Assembly (NCBI GenBank): GCA_026196225.1
Contig: JAPHRD010000005.1
Span: 1-64,000 of the forward strand
DNA from: Motiliproteus sp.
GTDB lineage: Bacteria > Pseudomonadota > Gammaproteobacteria > Pseudomonadales > Balneatricaceae
DNA length: 64,000 nt
Direction of reading: 5' to 3'
The translations under genes were made by a program, and so were the position numbers. Within the stretch, counting starts at the first letter, position 1; every line of letters begins with the position of its first letter. This document shows, in pieces, positions 34,539-43,650 of the stretch. The notes beneath the pieces are model-generated. The model was given only the letters and a program-made list of their open reading frames with translations. It was not told the origin of the DNA and did no database searches.

Positions 34539-35189
34539 CTAAGCTAGTCCTTGAGCAATGCTCTTCCGTAGCATTGAAACACCCGTATAGTAATCGTGCT
34601 CGGAAAATGCGACCTTATCCAGTATAAAAGTATCTACACCTGCTCTTGCTAACGCGCCTACATTGGACGCTGTAATACCACCTTTAGCTTGCACGCGAAA
34701 CCTATCGTTAGTTTTATTACGGATACTGTCTACATTCGCGATATCAATGAGTACATCCGACATCAACTCTTTATCACCTAACAGAAAAAGTAGCTGATCA
34801 ATTGAATCCAGATAGTGGCTATATTCGGACAGAATAAAGGGATAAGGAAGCGCTAATCCGGCATTACAATCAGCATCTTTAATCTGAATTAGCGACTGAT
34901 CGATACTGGCTACGGTTTCTGGGCATATCGTTATACTTGTAGCACCGGCCTTCACATAGGACTCAATCAACTCTGATGATGTCTCTCCGATTAAGTGTAT
35001 ATCAATCGGACATTTAACTCCGTGGTCTCGCAATGCCCTAGAGATTTTGCAGCCTATAGATCGAGAATCAATACAATTACTTTCTATGTGAATAACATCG
35101 ACTCCCGCCATGAGGACTTGATCGACCTCATCCGCAATTCTCAGGATGTCATTTTCTAAAATAGACGTAGCTATTAGATAGCGTTTCAT
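34539..35189 (-). CDS. Ribulose-phosphate 3-epimerase-like protein with altered active site
   Basis: This 216-residue TIM-barrel protein has the length and blocks of the Rpe/allulose-6-P epimerase family: ILENDILRIADEVDQVL, VIHIES, IDIHLI, YVKAGATSITICPE, GGITASNVGALARAGVDTFIL. Of the four metal and acid-base residues, the two His (H34, H65) remain. The Asp after the first His is E36, and the catalytic Asp before GG is K169. It probably does not epimerise pentose phosphates in the usual way; a different reaction or a binding role is possible. It is the last leftward gene of the metal cargo, 62 bp beyond the preceding gene. Confidence 0.65.
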   Translation of the reverse strand: MKRYLIATSILENDILRIADEVDQVLMAGVDVIHIESNCIDSRSIGCKISRALRDHGVKCPIDIHLIGETSSELIESYVKAGATSITICPETVASIDQSLIQIKDADCNAGLALPYPFILSEYSHYLDSIDQLLFLLGDKELMSDVLIDIANVDSIRNKTNDRFRVQAKGGITASNVGALARAGVDTFILDKVAFSEHDYYTGVSMLRKSIAQGLA

Positions 35190-35250
35190 AGTGGCTCTAC
35201 ATCAATGCGACAAATAAAAAATAATGCGTACCTCCCATGACACACACCCA

Positions 35251-35589
35251 CTAGCCGATAAGGTTCATAATGTAGCTATGTAGGAGGTAACCGATACCAA
35301 GCAAACCGAGCCCTGTGATATAAGGCACCCAAAAACCCCAACCGAATTTCTCTGCAAAAAAGAAAGGCATAAAGAACAGGTAGGACACAGGTACCCCCAC
35401 CATCACACTCTTGGCCAGGGTGATGGACGTGTCAGCGCTTCGATGCTCTAGGTAGGAAAACAGCAGTGCCAGGATAGAAACCATGGGAAGGGCGATAATA
35501 AAGCCTGCCAACTCAGGTTTCTTTCCAGATAACCAAGAGGTAAACGCAATAATGAGTGCGGCGGCAAAGACCTTGATTATCGCCTCCAT
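35251..35589 (-). CDS. Small membrane protein (DUF3147/GlpM-like)
   Basis: This 112-residue protein has four hydrophobic segments (about 3-18, 27-45, 60-79, 85-108). The GKKPELAGFIIALPMVSILAL pattern recalls DUF3147/GlpM-like membrane proteins. It lies 2 bp from the DUF6488-like gene, so they are co-transcribed with the efflux genes. The role in metal handling is unknown. Confidence 0.6.
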   Translation of the reverse strand: MEAIIKVFAAALIIAFTSWLSGKKPELAGFIIALPMVSILALLFSYLEHRSADTSITLAKSVMVGVPVSYLFFMPFFFAEKFGWGFWVPYITGLGLLGIGYLLHSYIMNLIG

Positions 35590-35591
35590 AA

Positions 35592-35945
35592 CTACTCCTT
35601 ATTCACACCGGAAAACTTGCCCGTATCGTTAACGTCGTACAGTTCACCCGCAGCGGAGATCAGCATGTAAGTGGTGTCACTCTCCTGCGGGTTATAGGCC
35701 TTGACGACAAAGTAGCCGCGACCGCGTTCAACGATTTCGATATTGCTTGCATCAAGCTTTGCCCAGGTCGGTTTCAGTTTGCCGATAGCCAGGCCATGCT
35801 CCACCGACGACAGCTGCCCGAGGGCTCGCTGGGCAATCTCGACAACCTGATCTTCACTCACTTGTTTGTGACCCCCGCCGTGGGCCATCCCCAGGGAAGA
35901 GGCTGACATCAAAAATAGAATCAGTACGGTTTTGTATAGCTTCAT
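35592..35945 (-). CDS. Small periplasmic protein (DUF6488-like)
   Basis: This 117-residue secreted protein has a signal peptide ending SLGMA-HGGGHK; the mature protein therefore starts with a His-rich stretch able to bind metal. LKPTWAKLDASNIEIVERGRGYFVVKAYN resembles the DUF6488 family seen in metal-resistance islands. It lies between hupE and the small membrane protein gene in the same direction. Confidence 0.65.
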   Translation of the reverse strand: MKLYKTVLILFLMSASSLGMAHGGGHKQVSEDQVVEIAQRALGQLSSVEHGLAIGKLKPTWAKLDASNIEIVERGRGYFVVKAYNPQESDTTYMLISAAGELYDVNDTGKFSGVNKE

Positions 35946-35970
35946 TGAATTTCTCCTGTTGACGTATCAT

Positions 35971-36879
35971 TCAGTGGCTGTGATAAGAGTTACCGTCGTG
36001 ACTGTGTTGGGTCTTATCCCGAGCTGGATTGATATCAATAGCTGTGTTGGTATCAGTAGTTGCACTGGCAGTCGGCACATTCGGTTTCTTACCTGTTCCC
36101 GTGTCCAACAATTTTTTTAGTGCTGCCGGACGATTCGGATAATCCAACTCCGCCATATCCTCATGTACATGGGAGTGATCGTCCTTGTTGAGCGGGAAAT
36201 CATCCGGGTATTTGCTGTGCATATAACCATGCAGTTGGAATATCAGCAGGAACAGGCCGGTCGCCATCAGGCCAACATTAGACGCTGCGGCAAACCGGGT
36301 GAAACTCTTGCGCGTGCGCCAGGCAGATAGGACGACCAGCATGATGGCCAGTGCGGCGATCTGGCCCAGCTCGACACCAACATTGAAGGCCAGGATCTTG
36401 CCAACCAGCCCTTCCGCACCCAGTGGCAACTGCTGCAGGCGAGTTGACAAACCAAAGCCGTGAATCAATCCGAAACCGAACACCATCCAGAGCAAGCTGG
36501 GCGGTTGGGTTTTCAGGTAGCGCTTGAAACCATCCAGATTATCGAAGGCCTTGTAACACACCGTCAGTGCAATCACAGCATCGATCAAAAAGTAATTGAT
36601 CTTAATACCTGCCAGGGTTGCAAACACCAGCGTGATCGAATGGCCAATGGTGAAGGCGGTGATGAACTTGACGATCTCGGTGAACCGGGTCAGAAAGAAC
36701 ATCACCCCAAACAGGAACAGCAGGTGGTCATAGCCGGTGATCATATGGATAGCACCGAGTTCTACAAACTCGAAGTAACTGGCGTTCAGCGCTCTGGCTT
36801 GATCTTCCGCCGACATGCCGTGCCCGAAGGCCAGAGTGCTGGCCAGAACGGCAACGGCGACTAATAACAACTTATACAT
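35971..36879 (-). CDS. hupE: HupE/UreJ-family metal transporter
   Basis: This is a 302-residue protein from ATG 36879, 20 bp past the czcA stop. It has a signal-like N-terminus (LASTLAFGHGMS), the HupE signature block (GAIHMITGYDHLLFLFGVMFFL, TAFTIGHSITLV, FGFGLIHGFGLS) and about seven membrane segments. A His/Asp-rich C-terminal tail (KDDHSHVHED, THSHDGNSYHSH-type) probably binds metal. HupE proteins move nickel or cobalt; here the gene belongs to an efflux operon. Confidence 0.85.
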   Translation of the reverse strand: MYKLLLVAVAVLASTLAFGHGMSAEDQARALNASYFEFVELGAIHMITGYDHLLFLFGVMFFLTRFTEIVKFITAFTIGHSITLVFATLAGIKINYFLIDAVIALTVCYKAFDNLDGFKRYLKTQPPSLLWMVFGFGLIHGFGLSTRLQQLPLGAEGLVGKILAFNVGVELGQIAALAIMLVVLSAWRTRKSFTRFAAASNVGLMATGLFLLIFQLHGYMHSKYPDDFPLNKDDHSHVHEDMAELDYPNRPAALKKLLDTGTGKKPNVPTASATTDTNTAIDINPARDKTQHSHDGNSYHSH

Positions 36880-36898
36880 AAGGCGTTTAATCCTCCAA

Positions 36899-39800
36899 TT
36901 ATTGAGTAACGGGGGTTTCAGGTTGAGAAACAATTTTTTCGGGGCGCTGCAATATGCGGTACAGCGCTGGCAATACAAACAGGGTTAGCAAGGTTGATGA
37001 AATCACACCGCCGATGACCACCGTGGCCAGCGGTCGTTGCACTTCGGAGCCTATGCCGGTATTCAAGGCCATCGGCACAAAACCCAGCGAAGCTACCAGC
37101 GCGGTGGTAATAACCGGGCGCAGACGGGTTAAAGCGCCGCTGACGATTGCCTCGTCGATGCCCATGCCGTCCTTAATCAACTCACGGATAAAGGACACCA
37201 TCACCAGCCCGTTGAGAATGGCGATACCCGACAGCGCGATAAAGCCAACCGCCGCCGAGATAGAGAACGGAATATCCCTCAAGGCCAGCGCCAATACACC
37301 ACCGGTCAGCGCCAGCGGAATACCGGTGAAGATCACCATGGCATCCTTGAAAGAGCGCAGCGCCAACAGCAACAGGCCGACAATCATCACCAACGTTGCT
37401 GGCACCACCACCATCAGGCGATTGGACGCCGATTGCAGGCTTTGGTAGGTGCCGCCGTACTCCACCCAATAACCGGCCGGAATATCCACACGACTGTTAA
37501 CAGCTGCCTGCACATCTTCCACAAAGGAGCCCAGGTCACGACCACGAACATTGGCAGTAACCACCACACGGCGCTTGCCATTTTCGCGGTTGACCTGGTT
37601 GAGGCCGTCCACGTATTCAAAGTCGACCAGTTCATTCAGGGGCACATAGCGTTCGCCGCTAACTTGTATCGGTAGCGAGCCAAGGCTGTCGAGGTCACTG
37701 CGACGTTGCTCGGGCAATCTGACGGTAATGTCAAAACTGCGATCACCTTCGTAGAACAGGCTCGACACCTGACCGCCGATAGCAACTGCCAGCTGATCCT
37801 GCAAAGAACGCAGTGTGACTTTGTAGTGCGCCATCTCATCACTGCGCGGCACTATTGTCAGGAATGGCAGGCCCTTGGTCTGCTCCACCTGGATATCCAC
37901 AATACCCTCGACGTCAGCAATGGCCTCTTCGATAGCGCCGCCGACTTCCGCCAGCCTGTCGAGCTCATCACCAAACACCTTGATCGCCAGCTCTGCACGA
38001 ACACCTGACAGCAGTTCGTTAAAACGCATCTGGATCGGTTGCAGGAACTCATAGCGGTTACCGGGTATGTCGCTGACCAATGCATCAAGCTCTTTAACAA
38101 TCTCCGCCTTCGGCTTGCCGGAGTCCGGCCACTCAGAGCGGGGCTTGAGAATGATAAAGTTATCCGCCACGCTGGGGGGAACAGCATCGGTAGCCACATC
38201 AGCGGTACCCATCTTGGCGAATACCCGCTCGACTTCCGGCAGTTCCTTGATCCTCTCCTCCAACACGCGCTGGAACTCAATCGACTGCGACAACGAGGTG
38301 CCGGGTATCCGCAGGGCGTGCATGGCAATATCGCCCTCATCAAGGTTGGGCACAAACTCACTACCCAAACGGGTTGCACCCCAGCCTGAGATCAGCACCA
38401 ACACCGCAGCTACAGCGACCACTAAACCGCGGGCCTTGATGGATTTCAGCAGCAAGCCCTCATAAGCATTCTGCAAGGCGTTAAAAGCTTTGTTTTCCTT
38501 CTCTTCCACCGGTTCCTTGAATAGGAAGGCAATAGCCGCCGGTACAAAGGTAATCGACAGCAACATGGCGCAGCTCAGTGCAATGACTACGGTAAGCGCC
38601 ATCGGGTGGAACATCTTCCCTTCCACACCGGTCAGCGAGAAGATAGGCAGGTACACGGCGGTGATAATAAATACACCGAACAGCGCTGGTCTGATCACTT
38701 CCTTAGTGGCGCTATAAACAACTTCGAGCCGCTCAGACAAAGACATAGATCGGCCGCTTTTAGCCTCTATACCCAGACGCCGCAGACAGTTTTCAACAAT
38801 GATAATGGCACCATCGACCAGCAGACCGAAGTCCAGCGCCCCCAAGCTCATCAGGTTAGCGCTGACGCGCGTCTGCACCATGCCAGTGATGGTCATCAGC
38901 ATGGCGATGGGGATAACCGCTGCGGTCAGCAGTGCCGCGCGCACGTTGCCCAGCAGGAAGAACAGGATCACAATAACCAGCAGCGCACCTTCCAGCAGGT
39001 TGGTCTGCACGGTTGTTAAGGTCTTGTCCACCAGCTTGGTACGGTCATAAACCGCCGTTGCCACAATGCCTTCCGGCAGACTGGCATTAACGGCCTGCAG
39101 TTTTTCCGCCACACCTTTGGCGACGGTGCGACTGTTTTCACCCACCAGCATAAAGACGGTGCTCATCACCACCTCGCGGCCGTTTTGGGTGGCAGCACCG
39201 GAGCGCAGCTCCTGTCCTTCTTGAACATCGGCCAGGTCTTTCACCCGCACCGGCACCGCATCAAATGTACGCACCAGGATATTGCCGATTGCCTCCAGGC
39301 TACCGGCCTGCCCCGGTACCCGTAGCAACAGCTGAGCACCTTTTTTCTCCACAAAACCGACACCACGGTTTTCATTGTTCTCGGCAATCGCCGCGATCAA
39401 TTCCTGTTGGGTAACCTGATAAAACAGCAGCTTTTCCGGCTTGATAGCCACCTGGATTTCACGCTTAAAGCCACCGATTGGGTTGACTTCGACCACACCG
39501 GGTACTCGCAGTAGCTGTGGACGGATAATCCAGTCGTGAGCGGTCCGCAAATCGGTAGGCGTGATCAATGAACCGTCTTCCTTGGTTGCACCGGGTTCGG
39601 CATCGACGGTGAACATAAAGATCTCACCCAACCCCGTAGCAATCGGCCCCAACTCCGGGTCCATTGAACTAGGCAGCTTAGCCTTGGCCGTCGATAGACG
39701 TTCATTGACTAACTGGCGGGCAAAATAAATATCGGTATCGTCACTGAAGATGATCGTTACCTGGGACAGGCCATAGCGGGACACCGAACGCGTGTATTCG

Positions 39801-40036
39801 AGATTCGGCAATCCGGCCATCGCGGTTTCAATCGGAAAAGTGACCCGTTGCTCGACTTCAAGCGGGGTATAACCGGACGCCTCGGTGTTGATCACCACTT
39901 GGACATTGGTAATATCCGGCACCGCATCAATCGGCAGGCGGGTAAAATTCCAGGCCCCCAATGCGCACAGAAAAAGTACCGCGACCATTATCAGCGTGCG
40001 GCCATTCAGCGATGACCGCAGTATCATGTCTAACAT
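36899..40036 (-). CDS. czcA: Heavy-metal RND efflux pump, CzcA family
   Basis: This 1045-residue inner-membrane antiporter has the RND layout: a first membrane helix, a large periplasmic loop, a helix bundle (about 335-530), a second loop and a second bundle (about 865-1030). The signature DFGLLVDGAIIIVEN (about 402-416) is that of the HME-RND class for divalent cations such as Co, Zn, Cd or Ni rather than Cu/Ag. It works with the CzcB and CzcC proteins encoded just upstream. GAGG precedes ATG 40036. Confidence 0.92.
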   Translation of the reverse strand: MLDMILRSSLNGRTLIMVAVLFLCALGAWNFTRLPIDAVPDITNVQVVINTEASGYTPLEVEQRVTFPIETAMAGLPNLEYTRSVSRYGLSQVTIIFSDDTDIYFARQLVNERLSTAKAKLPSSMDPELGPIATGLGEIFMFTVDAEPGATKEDGSLITPTDLRTAHDWIIRPQLLRVPGVVEVNPIGGFKREIQVAIKPEKLLFYQVTQQELIAAIAENNENRGVGFVEKKGAQLLLRVPGQAGSLEAIGNILVRTFDAVPVRVKDLADVQEGQELRSGAATQNGREVVMSTVFMLVGENSRTVAKGVAEKLQAVNASLPEGIVATAVYDRTKLVDKTLTTVQTNLLEGALLVIVILFFLLGNVRAALLTAAVIPIAMLMTITGMVQTRVSANLMSLGALDFGLLVDGAIIIVENCLRRLGIEAKSGRSMSLSERLEVVYSATKEVIRPALFGVFIITAVYLPIFSLTGVEGKMFHPMALTVVIALSCAMLLSITFVPAAIAFLFKEPVEEKENKAFNALQNAYEGLLLKSIKARGLVVAVAAVLVLISGWGATRLGSEFVPNLDEGDIAMHALRIPGTSLSQSIEFQRVLEERIKELPEVERVFAKMGTADVATDAVPPSVADNFIILKPRSEWPDSGKPKAEIVKELDALVSDIPGNRYEFLQPIQMRFNELLSGVRAELAIKVFGDELDRLAEVGGAIEEAIADVEGIVDIQVEQTKGLPFLTIVPRSDEMAHYKVTLRSLQDQLAVAIGGQVSSLFYEGDRSFDITVRLPEQRRSDLDSLGSLPIQVSGERYVPLNELVDFEYVDGLNQVNRENGKRRVVVTANVRGRDLGSFVEDVQAAVNSRVDIPAGYWVEYGGTYQSLQSASNRLMVVVPATLVMIVGLLLLALRSFKDAMVIFTGIPLALTGGVLALALRDIPFSISAAVGFIALSGIAILNGLVMVSFIRELIKDGMGIDEAIVSGALTRLRPVITTALVASLGFVPMALNTGIGSEVQRPLATVVIGGVISSTLLTLFVLPALYRILQRPEKIVSQPETPVTQ

Positions 40037-40057
40037 AAGAACCTCGTGGTCGTGGGA

Positions 40058-41299
40058 TTAGTGATCGTGGGAAGCGCCGGACTTGTCGATGTCGGCCTTG
40101 ATGACATAGCTGTTGCTGGTCACGTACTCGGTACCGGTCTCAAGCCCGCCCAGCACTTCGGCCCATTCACCGGCCTGCGCGCCGAGTTCCAGCATGCGAA
40201 CTTCATAGGTTTCACCCACTTTGGCGTAAACCACCTGGAAATCGCGGAAGGCCTGGATGCCATCGCGTTTGACCGATAGCGAAACATCGTAACGGGCAAC
40301 CGTAATACGGCCGTGAACAAAAGCGCCTGGGCTGAATACGCCCGCAGCGTTATCAATCGCTATCCGTACCGGAAAGCCCCGCCCCTCGATGATTTCTGCC
40401 CCGATGTAGCTAATGACACCTTCAGCCGGTTGTTCAACGCCGTCGACTTCCAGCACCACCGGACTACCCATCCGAACTTTCGAGCGGTCCTGTGGAAATA
40501 CATAAATTTCGGCAACTAGTTCTCGATTGTTGATCAGGCGCAGCAAGGTCTGCCCGTCAGTTTGCTCTCCGGCGCTGACATAACGGCCGGATACCACGCC
40601 GTCAATCGGTGCTTTAATGGTGTAGGCATTCAAGCCCTGGTTGCTTTCAATGGTTACCAGTGAATCGCCTTTCTTCACCTGGCTACCCAGCTTGACATGA
40701 ACTTTCTTAACAACACCGGCAAAGCGCGCCACAATGTCGCGTGTGTTTTCAACCGGATTGATCAACTCACCATAAGCGGTGATTGTCTGGTGAATGGTGC
40801 CCGGACCGGCTTTCGCCGTTTCGATACCGTTAGCTGCGGCGATGTCATCCTTAATATCCACCCGGCCCTCAAAATTGTCATAGGCCCAGCGGTAAGTCTT
40901 GCCCTGATAGTCGGCATTCAGTTCCACCGCGAAGGAGTGGGGTTCATAGATGGCCATGTCACCGCGCAGATAACCCTCCTGGCGGTAGAAACCGATCCGG
41001 TCATTCACATCACCGAGGCGCTTGAGCACCACCCGAACCTTGACATCATCAGGGCTCAGGGCCTGACCGTTCATAGTGGCCCAGACCCGAAACTCCGGCG
41101 GCACGCCGTCTTCAAAAATGGCCAGCTCAATGGCAAAGCCGTCCTGTCTCAGCATGCGGCCATTGTTCGGCCCCTTTTCCACTTCTTCATAAGCCGCCGC
41201 TTCTTGGTTTTCGACGGCATAGGCTGGCGCTGACATCACAGTGCCTGTCACAATCAGAGACAGGGCTATGGCAACACCGGGTTGAATTAATCGTTTCAT
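40058..41299 (-). CDS. czcB: RND periplasmic adaptor, CzcB family
   Basis: This 413-residue membrane-fusion protein has a signal peptide ending near APAYA, a CzcB-type N-terminal domain (GPNNGRMLRQDGFAIELAIFE), a lipoyl/hairpin region (GVVKKVHVKLGSQVKKGDSLV, then TIKAPIDGVVSGRYVSAG) and beta-barrel domains. The C-terminus has SGASHDH, a short metal-binding end. GAGGAG precedes the ATG. It links CzcA to CzcC. Confidence 0.92.
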   Translation of the reverse strand: MKRLIQPGVAIALSLIVTGTVMSAPAYAVENQEAAAYEEVEKGPNNGRMLRQDGFAIELAIFEDGVPPEFRVWATMNGQALSPDDVKVRVVLKRLGDVNDRIGFYRQEGYLRGDMAIYEPHSFAVELNADYQGKTYRWAYDNFEGRVDIKDDIAAANGIETAKAGPGTIHQTITAYGELINPVENTRDIVARFAGVVKKVHVKLGSQVKKGDSLVTIESNQGLNAYTIKAPIDGVVSGRYVSAGEQTDGQTLLRLINNRELVAEIYVFPQDRSKVRMGSPVVLEVDGVEQPAEGVISYIGAEIIEGRGFPVRIAIDNAAGVFSPGAFVHGRITVARYDVSLSVKRDGIQAFRDFQVVYAKVGETYEVRMLELGAQAGEWAEVLGGLETGTEYVTSNSYVIKADIDKSGASHDH

Positions 41300-41317
41300 T
41301 AAAATTTCTCCTCAGAC

Positions 41318-42691
41318 TCAGATGGCCACACCGGCCAGGCGCTCGATTTCGACACGGTTCAGGTGGGCCTTGAATTGCAGGTCAAGCAAGGCAGCCTGGG
41401 CTGCAAGAAGTTCCCGCTGGGCCGAGCTCCATTCTTCAAAGCTGTACTTGCCCAGCTTGTAGGCCTTCTCCGCCTCCTTTAGAGCACGCTCAATGCGCGG
41501 AATAATGTCCTGCTTAAGCGCCGCTTCAGAATCCTGATAACGCTCGAAGGAACGCACATAGTTGGCCAGTTGGGCCTCCATGCGGATACGCATTGCCTCG
41601 GCGTTAGCCCGAGAGACGGCCTGCTGGGCCGACAAAGCACTCACCTTGCCTTTGTTCCTGTCGCGACTGCCCAATGGAACGCTAAAACCTGCCACCACGC
41701 CGTAGTCATTAGTGGCCTCATAACGGCGCACCCCCGCGTTGACGCGCCACAGTGCCTTAGCTTCAGCCTTCGCAATATCAATCTTCGATTGGGCCAGTCG
41801 TTCCTCACTCAAGAACAGCTGGATATTGGGGTTCTGCGCCAAGCGCTCACGAATGGCAAACAAGTTCACTGGTTGGTCCGGCACATCCAAACTGCCCTGA
41901 ACAGTGGCGAAGTCCGGCTGGAACTCGCCCCATTGGGCAGCCAGATTCTGGATGGCGGAGTCGATCTCATAGCCGACGTCATTGAGTACCAGTTTTTTCT
42001 CTGACAGGTTAGCTTGTGCGCGATATAAATCTGCATGCGGAGCCGCGCCAGCCTTCACCCGCTTGGCTACTTCGCTTTGCACACGTTCAAGCTGGGTAAT
42101 CGCGTCAAGTTCCAGCTGTTTCTTTTTCTGGAAGAACAACGCGGCCAGATAGTAGCGGGCTGTTTCCGCCGCGATGTCTAGGCGTTTGACTTCCTGTTGC
42201 GCGATAAAGGTATTTTTTTGACTGCGAGCAGCGAGGGTCCGTTTGTCCAGCAACTCCCCCTCTAGCAGCCAGCTCAAGCTCAAGGTGGACTGGGCATTGT
42301 CGATGCCATTGAAATCACCAGAACCAAAAGCATCTTCGACAACGAAACTCAATTCCGGTCGCTCCCCGATGCCCGCCTGCTGGATATAACCATCAGCGCT
42401 TTTCAGCAGCTCGCGATAACCGGGTAACTCCGGGTGTTGCAGCAGCGTTTTCGTGAGCGCGTCCTGCATGGTGATAGACGCCATGCGCTCGGTTTGTGCC
42501 TGCGCAGATACCGGGAGCCAAACTATCAACGCGCAGAGCATCGTACTGATTGATATCCTACCTCTCACATAAAACCGACCCGCAATCGGTTTCTTAGGCG
42601 AAAAAAAAGGTACTTTGAGTACCGGCAGCACCACTCGATAAAACCGACTAACAATCGGTTTTAAAAATGGCAGAATAGGTGGTTTCTTCAT
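41318..42691 (-). CDS. czcC: RND outer-membrane channel, CzcC family
   Basis: This 457-residue TolC-like protein has coiled-coil OEP repeats (DALTKTLLQHPELPGYREL; SYAESVF-free typical helices; KLGKYSFEEWSSAQRELLAAQ). The frame from ATG 42691 has AGGAA at good distance and starts 9 bp after the peptidase gene. Its first 50 codons contain two copies of the operon's operator, read as KPIVSRFYR and KPIAGRFYV. The signal peptide itself begins near Met51 (MLCALIVWLPVSAQAQ, ATG at 42541), so a shorter start is possible. Confidence 0.88.
   Translation of the reverse strand: MKKPPILPFLKPIVSRFYRVVLPVLKVPFFSPKKPIAGRFYVRGRISISTMLCALIVWLPVSAQAQTERMASITMQDALTKTLLQHPELPGYRELLKSADGYIQQAGIGERPELSFVVEDAFGSGDFNGIDNAQSTLSLSWLLEGELLDKRTLAARSQKNTFIAQQEVKRLDIAAETARYYLAALFFQKKKQLELDAITQLERVQSEVAKRVKAGAAPHADLYRAQANLSEKKLVLNDVGYEIDSAIQNLAAQWGEFQPDFATVQGSLDVPDQPVNLFAIRERLAQNPNIQLFLSEERLAQSKIDIAKAEAKALWRVNAGVRRYEATNDYGVVAGFSVPLGSRDRNKGKVSALSAQQAVSRANAEAMRIRMEAQLANYVRSFERYQDSEAALKQDIIPRIERALKEAEKAYKLGKYSFEEWSSAQRELLAAQAALLDLQFKAHLNRVEIERLAGVAI
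42569..42594. promoter_or_regulatory. BlaI-type operator copy 1, inside czcC frame
   Basis: ATAAAACCGAC-CCG-CAATCGGTTT: AAACCGA and TCGGTTT arms around a 7-bp spacer. It matches the copies at 42638 and 44081, including spacer bases GAC and CAA. Confidence 0.7.
42638..42663. promoter_or_regulatory. BlaI-type operator copy 2, inside czcC frame
   Basis: The best palindrome of the set: AAAACCGA-CTAACAA-TCGGTTTT, perfect 8-bp arms. It lies about 30 bp inside the czcC reading frame, so it could control an internal czcCBA promoter. Confidence 0.72.
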
Positions 42692-42700
42692 AAGGTATTC

Positions 42701-43645
42701 CTAGTGAGTAAACAGAGTCTCGATGACGTGGTGAACACTATCCACGCTGAGCAAACACAATAAGGCAATGACACTGAGCAGCGCCATCATCAACACTAAC
42801 GGTACGCTGCGGGCCGGTTGAGCCAGCATCAGGTACGCTACCCGCGCCTTAACCTCACTGTCACCAAAGGCGCACTTCAGAGAGGCCATATCCCCAGTCG
42901 CGCCGTAGGCCCGCATCAGTTTGGTAACTTTCAGTAATGTCATAGCCACATCAGCCCGGTTCGTCCCCTGAGACACCGCACATTCATCGGCACACTGCTC
43001 CATACACAATGACATCGCCTTGCGCATCGGCTGCGCAACACGCGAGGGAAAGAATGAAGATAGAAAGCTGAATACAAGCTTTTTCAGGGAATCTCTGCGT
43101 TCGACGTGGGCTTGCTCATGCTGCTGCACAATCTGGAGTTCGTTCTTCTCCAGCTGATCAATCAAGCCGGTGCTGATAAATACTTCAGGCACCAGAAAAC
43201 CCGCCGAAAAAGCCTGGGGCACCTTGCTCTCCAGTAATTGCTCATCATTCAGCGCCAGCTTCAGCAAGCCATAAGCCCTAAGGTGAGTGGCTGCACTGCG
43301 ATAGGTCTTGACCGCGACAGCAACAAATATCAGTAACAGCAACAGGGAGGGATAAGCATGCCAGCTATAAAAATTAAACGCGTTGACGTGATGCCAGTGC
43401 ATCAACTGCCCGACCCAGGACACATCAACCGAGAGTGACAAAAGGAAGAAGACGGATACCCCCAAGGCAAGTAGCCAAGGGGTAGACACCGCCAACCATA
43501 GCAACCGGCGCCGACCGCTGGCATCGATAGATTGCCAGGGAGTACGAAATAAGCCGACAGCACTAACCGCTGCCACGCCAAAAAAGAAAGCGAGCGTCGC
43601 CACAGCAAAAAAATTAAGAAACAGAGCCAGGCCACCAATGATCAC
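42701..43645 (-). CDS. M56-family membrane metallopeptidase (BlaR1/MecR1-like)
   Basis: This is a 314-residue protein with membrane segments near 5-30, 46-74 and 100-115, a cytoplasmic zinc protease domain with HEQAH at 176-180 and a downstream EQCADE block, and a final membrane segment near 284-305. M56 proteins partner with BlaI repressors: on signal they trigger repressor cleavage. No penicillin-binding sensor domain is present, so the signal must be something else, plausibly metal in the periplasm. It lies 5 bp after the BlaI gene and 9 bp before czcC. Confidence 0.87.
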   Translation of the reverse strand: MIIGGLALFLNFFAVATLAFFFGVAAVSAVGLFRTPWQSIDASGRRRLLWLAVSTPWLLALGVSVFFLLSLSVDVSWVGQLMHWHHVNAFNFYSWHAYPSLLLLLIFVAVAVKTYRSAATHLRAYGLLKLALNDEQLLESKVPQAFSAGFLVPEVFISTGLIDQLEKNELQIVQQHEQAHVERRDSLKKLVFSFLSSFFPSRVAQPMRKAMSLCMEQCADECAVSQGTNRADVAMTLLKVTKLMRAYGATGDMASLKCAFGDSEVKARVAYLMLAQPARSVPLVLMMALLSVIALLCLLSVDSVHHVIETLFTH

Positions 43646-43650
43646 GCTAG

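Noticed and set aside
36954-39050. Several long rightward ORFs inside czcA
   Set aside because: They are antisense shadows of a well-supported 1045-residue pump gene.
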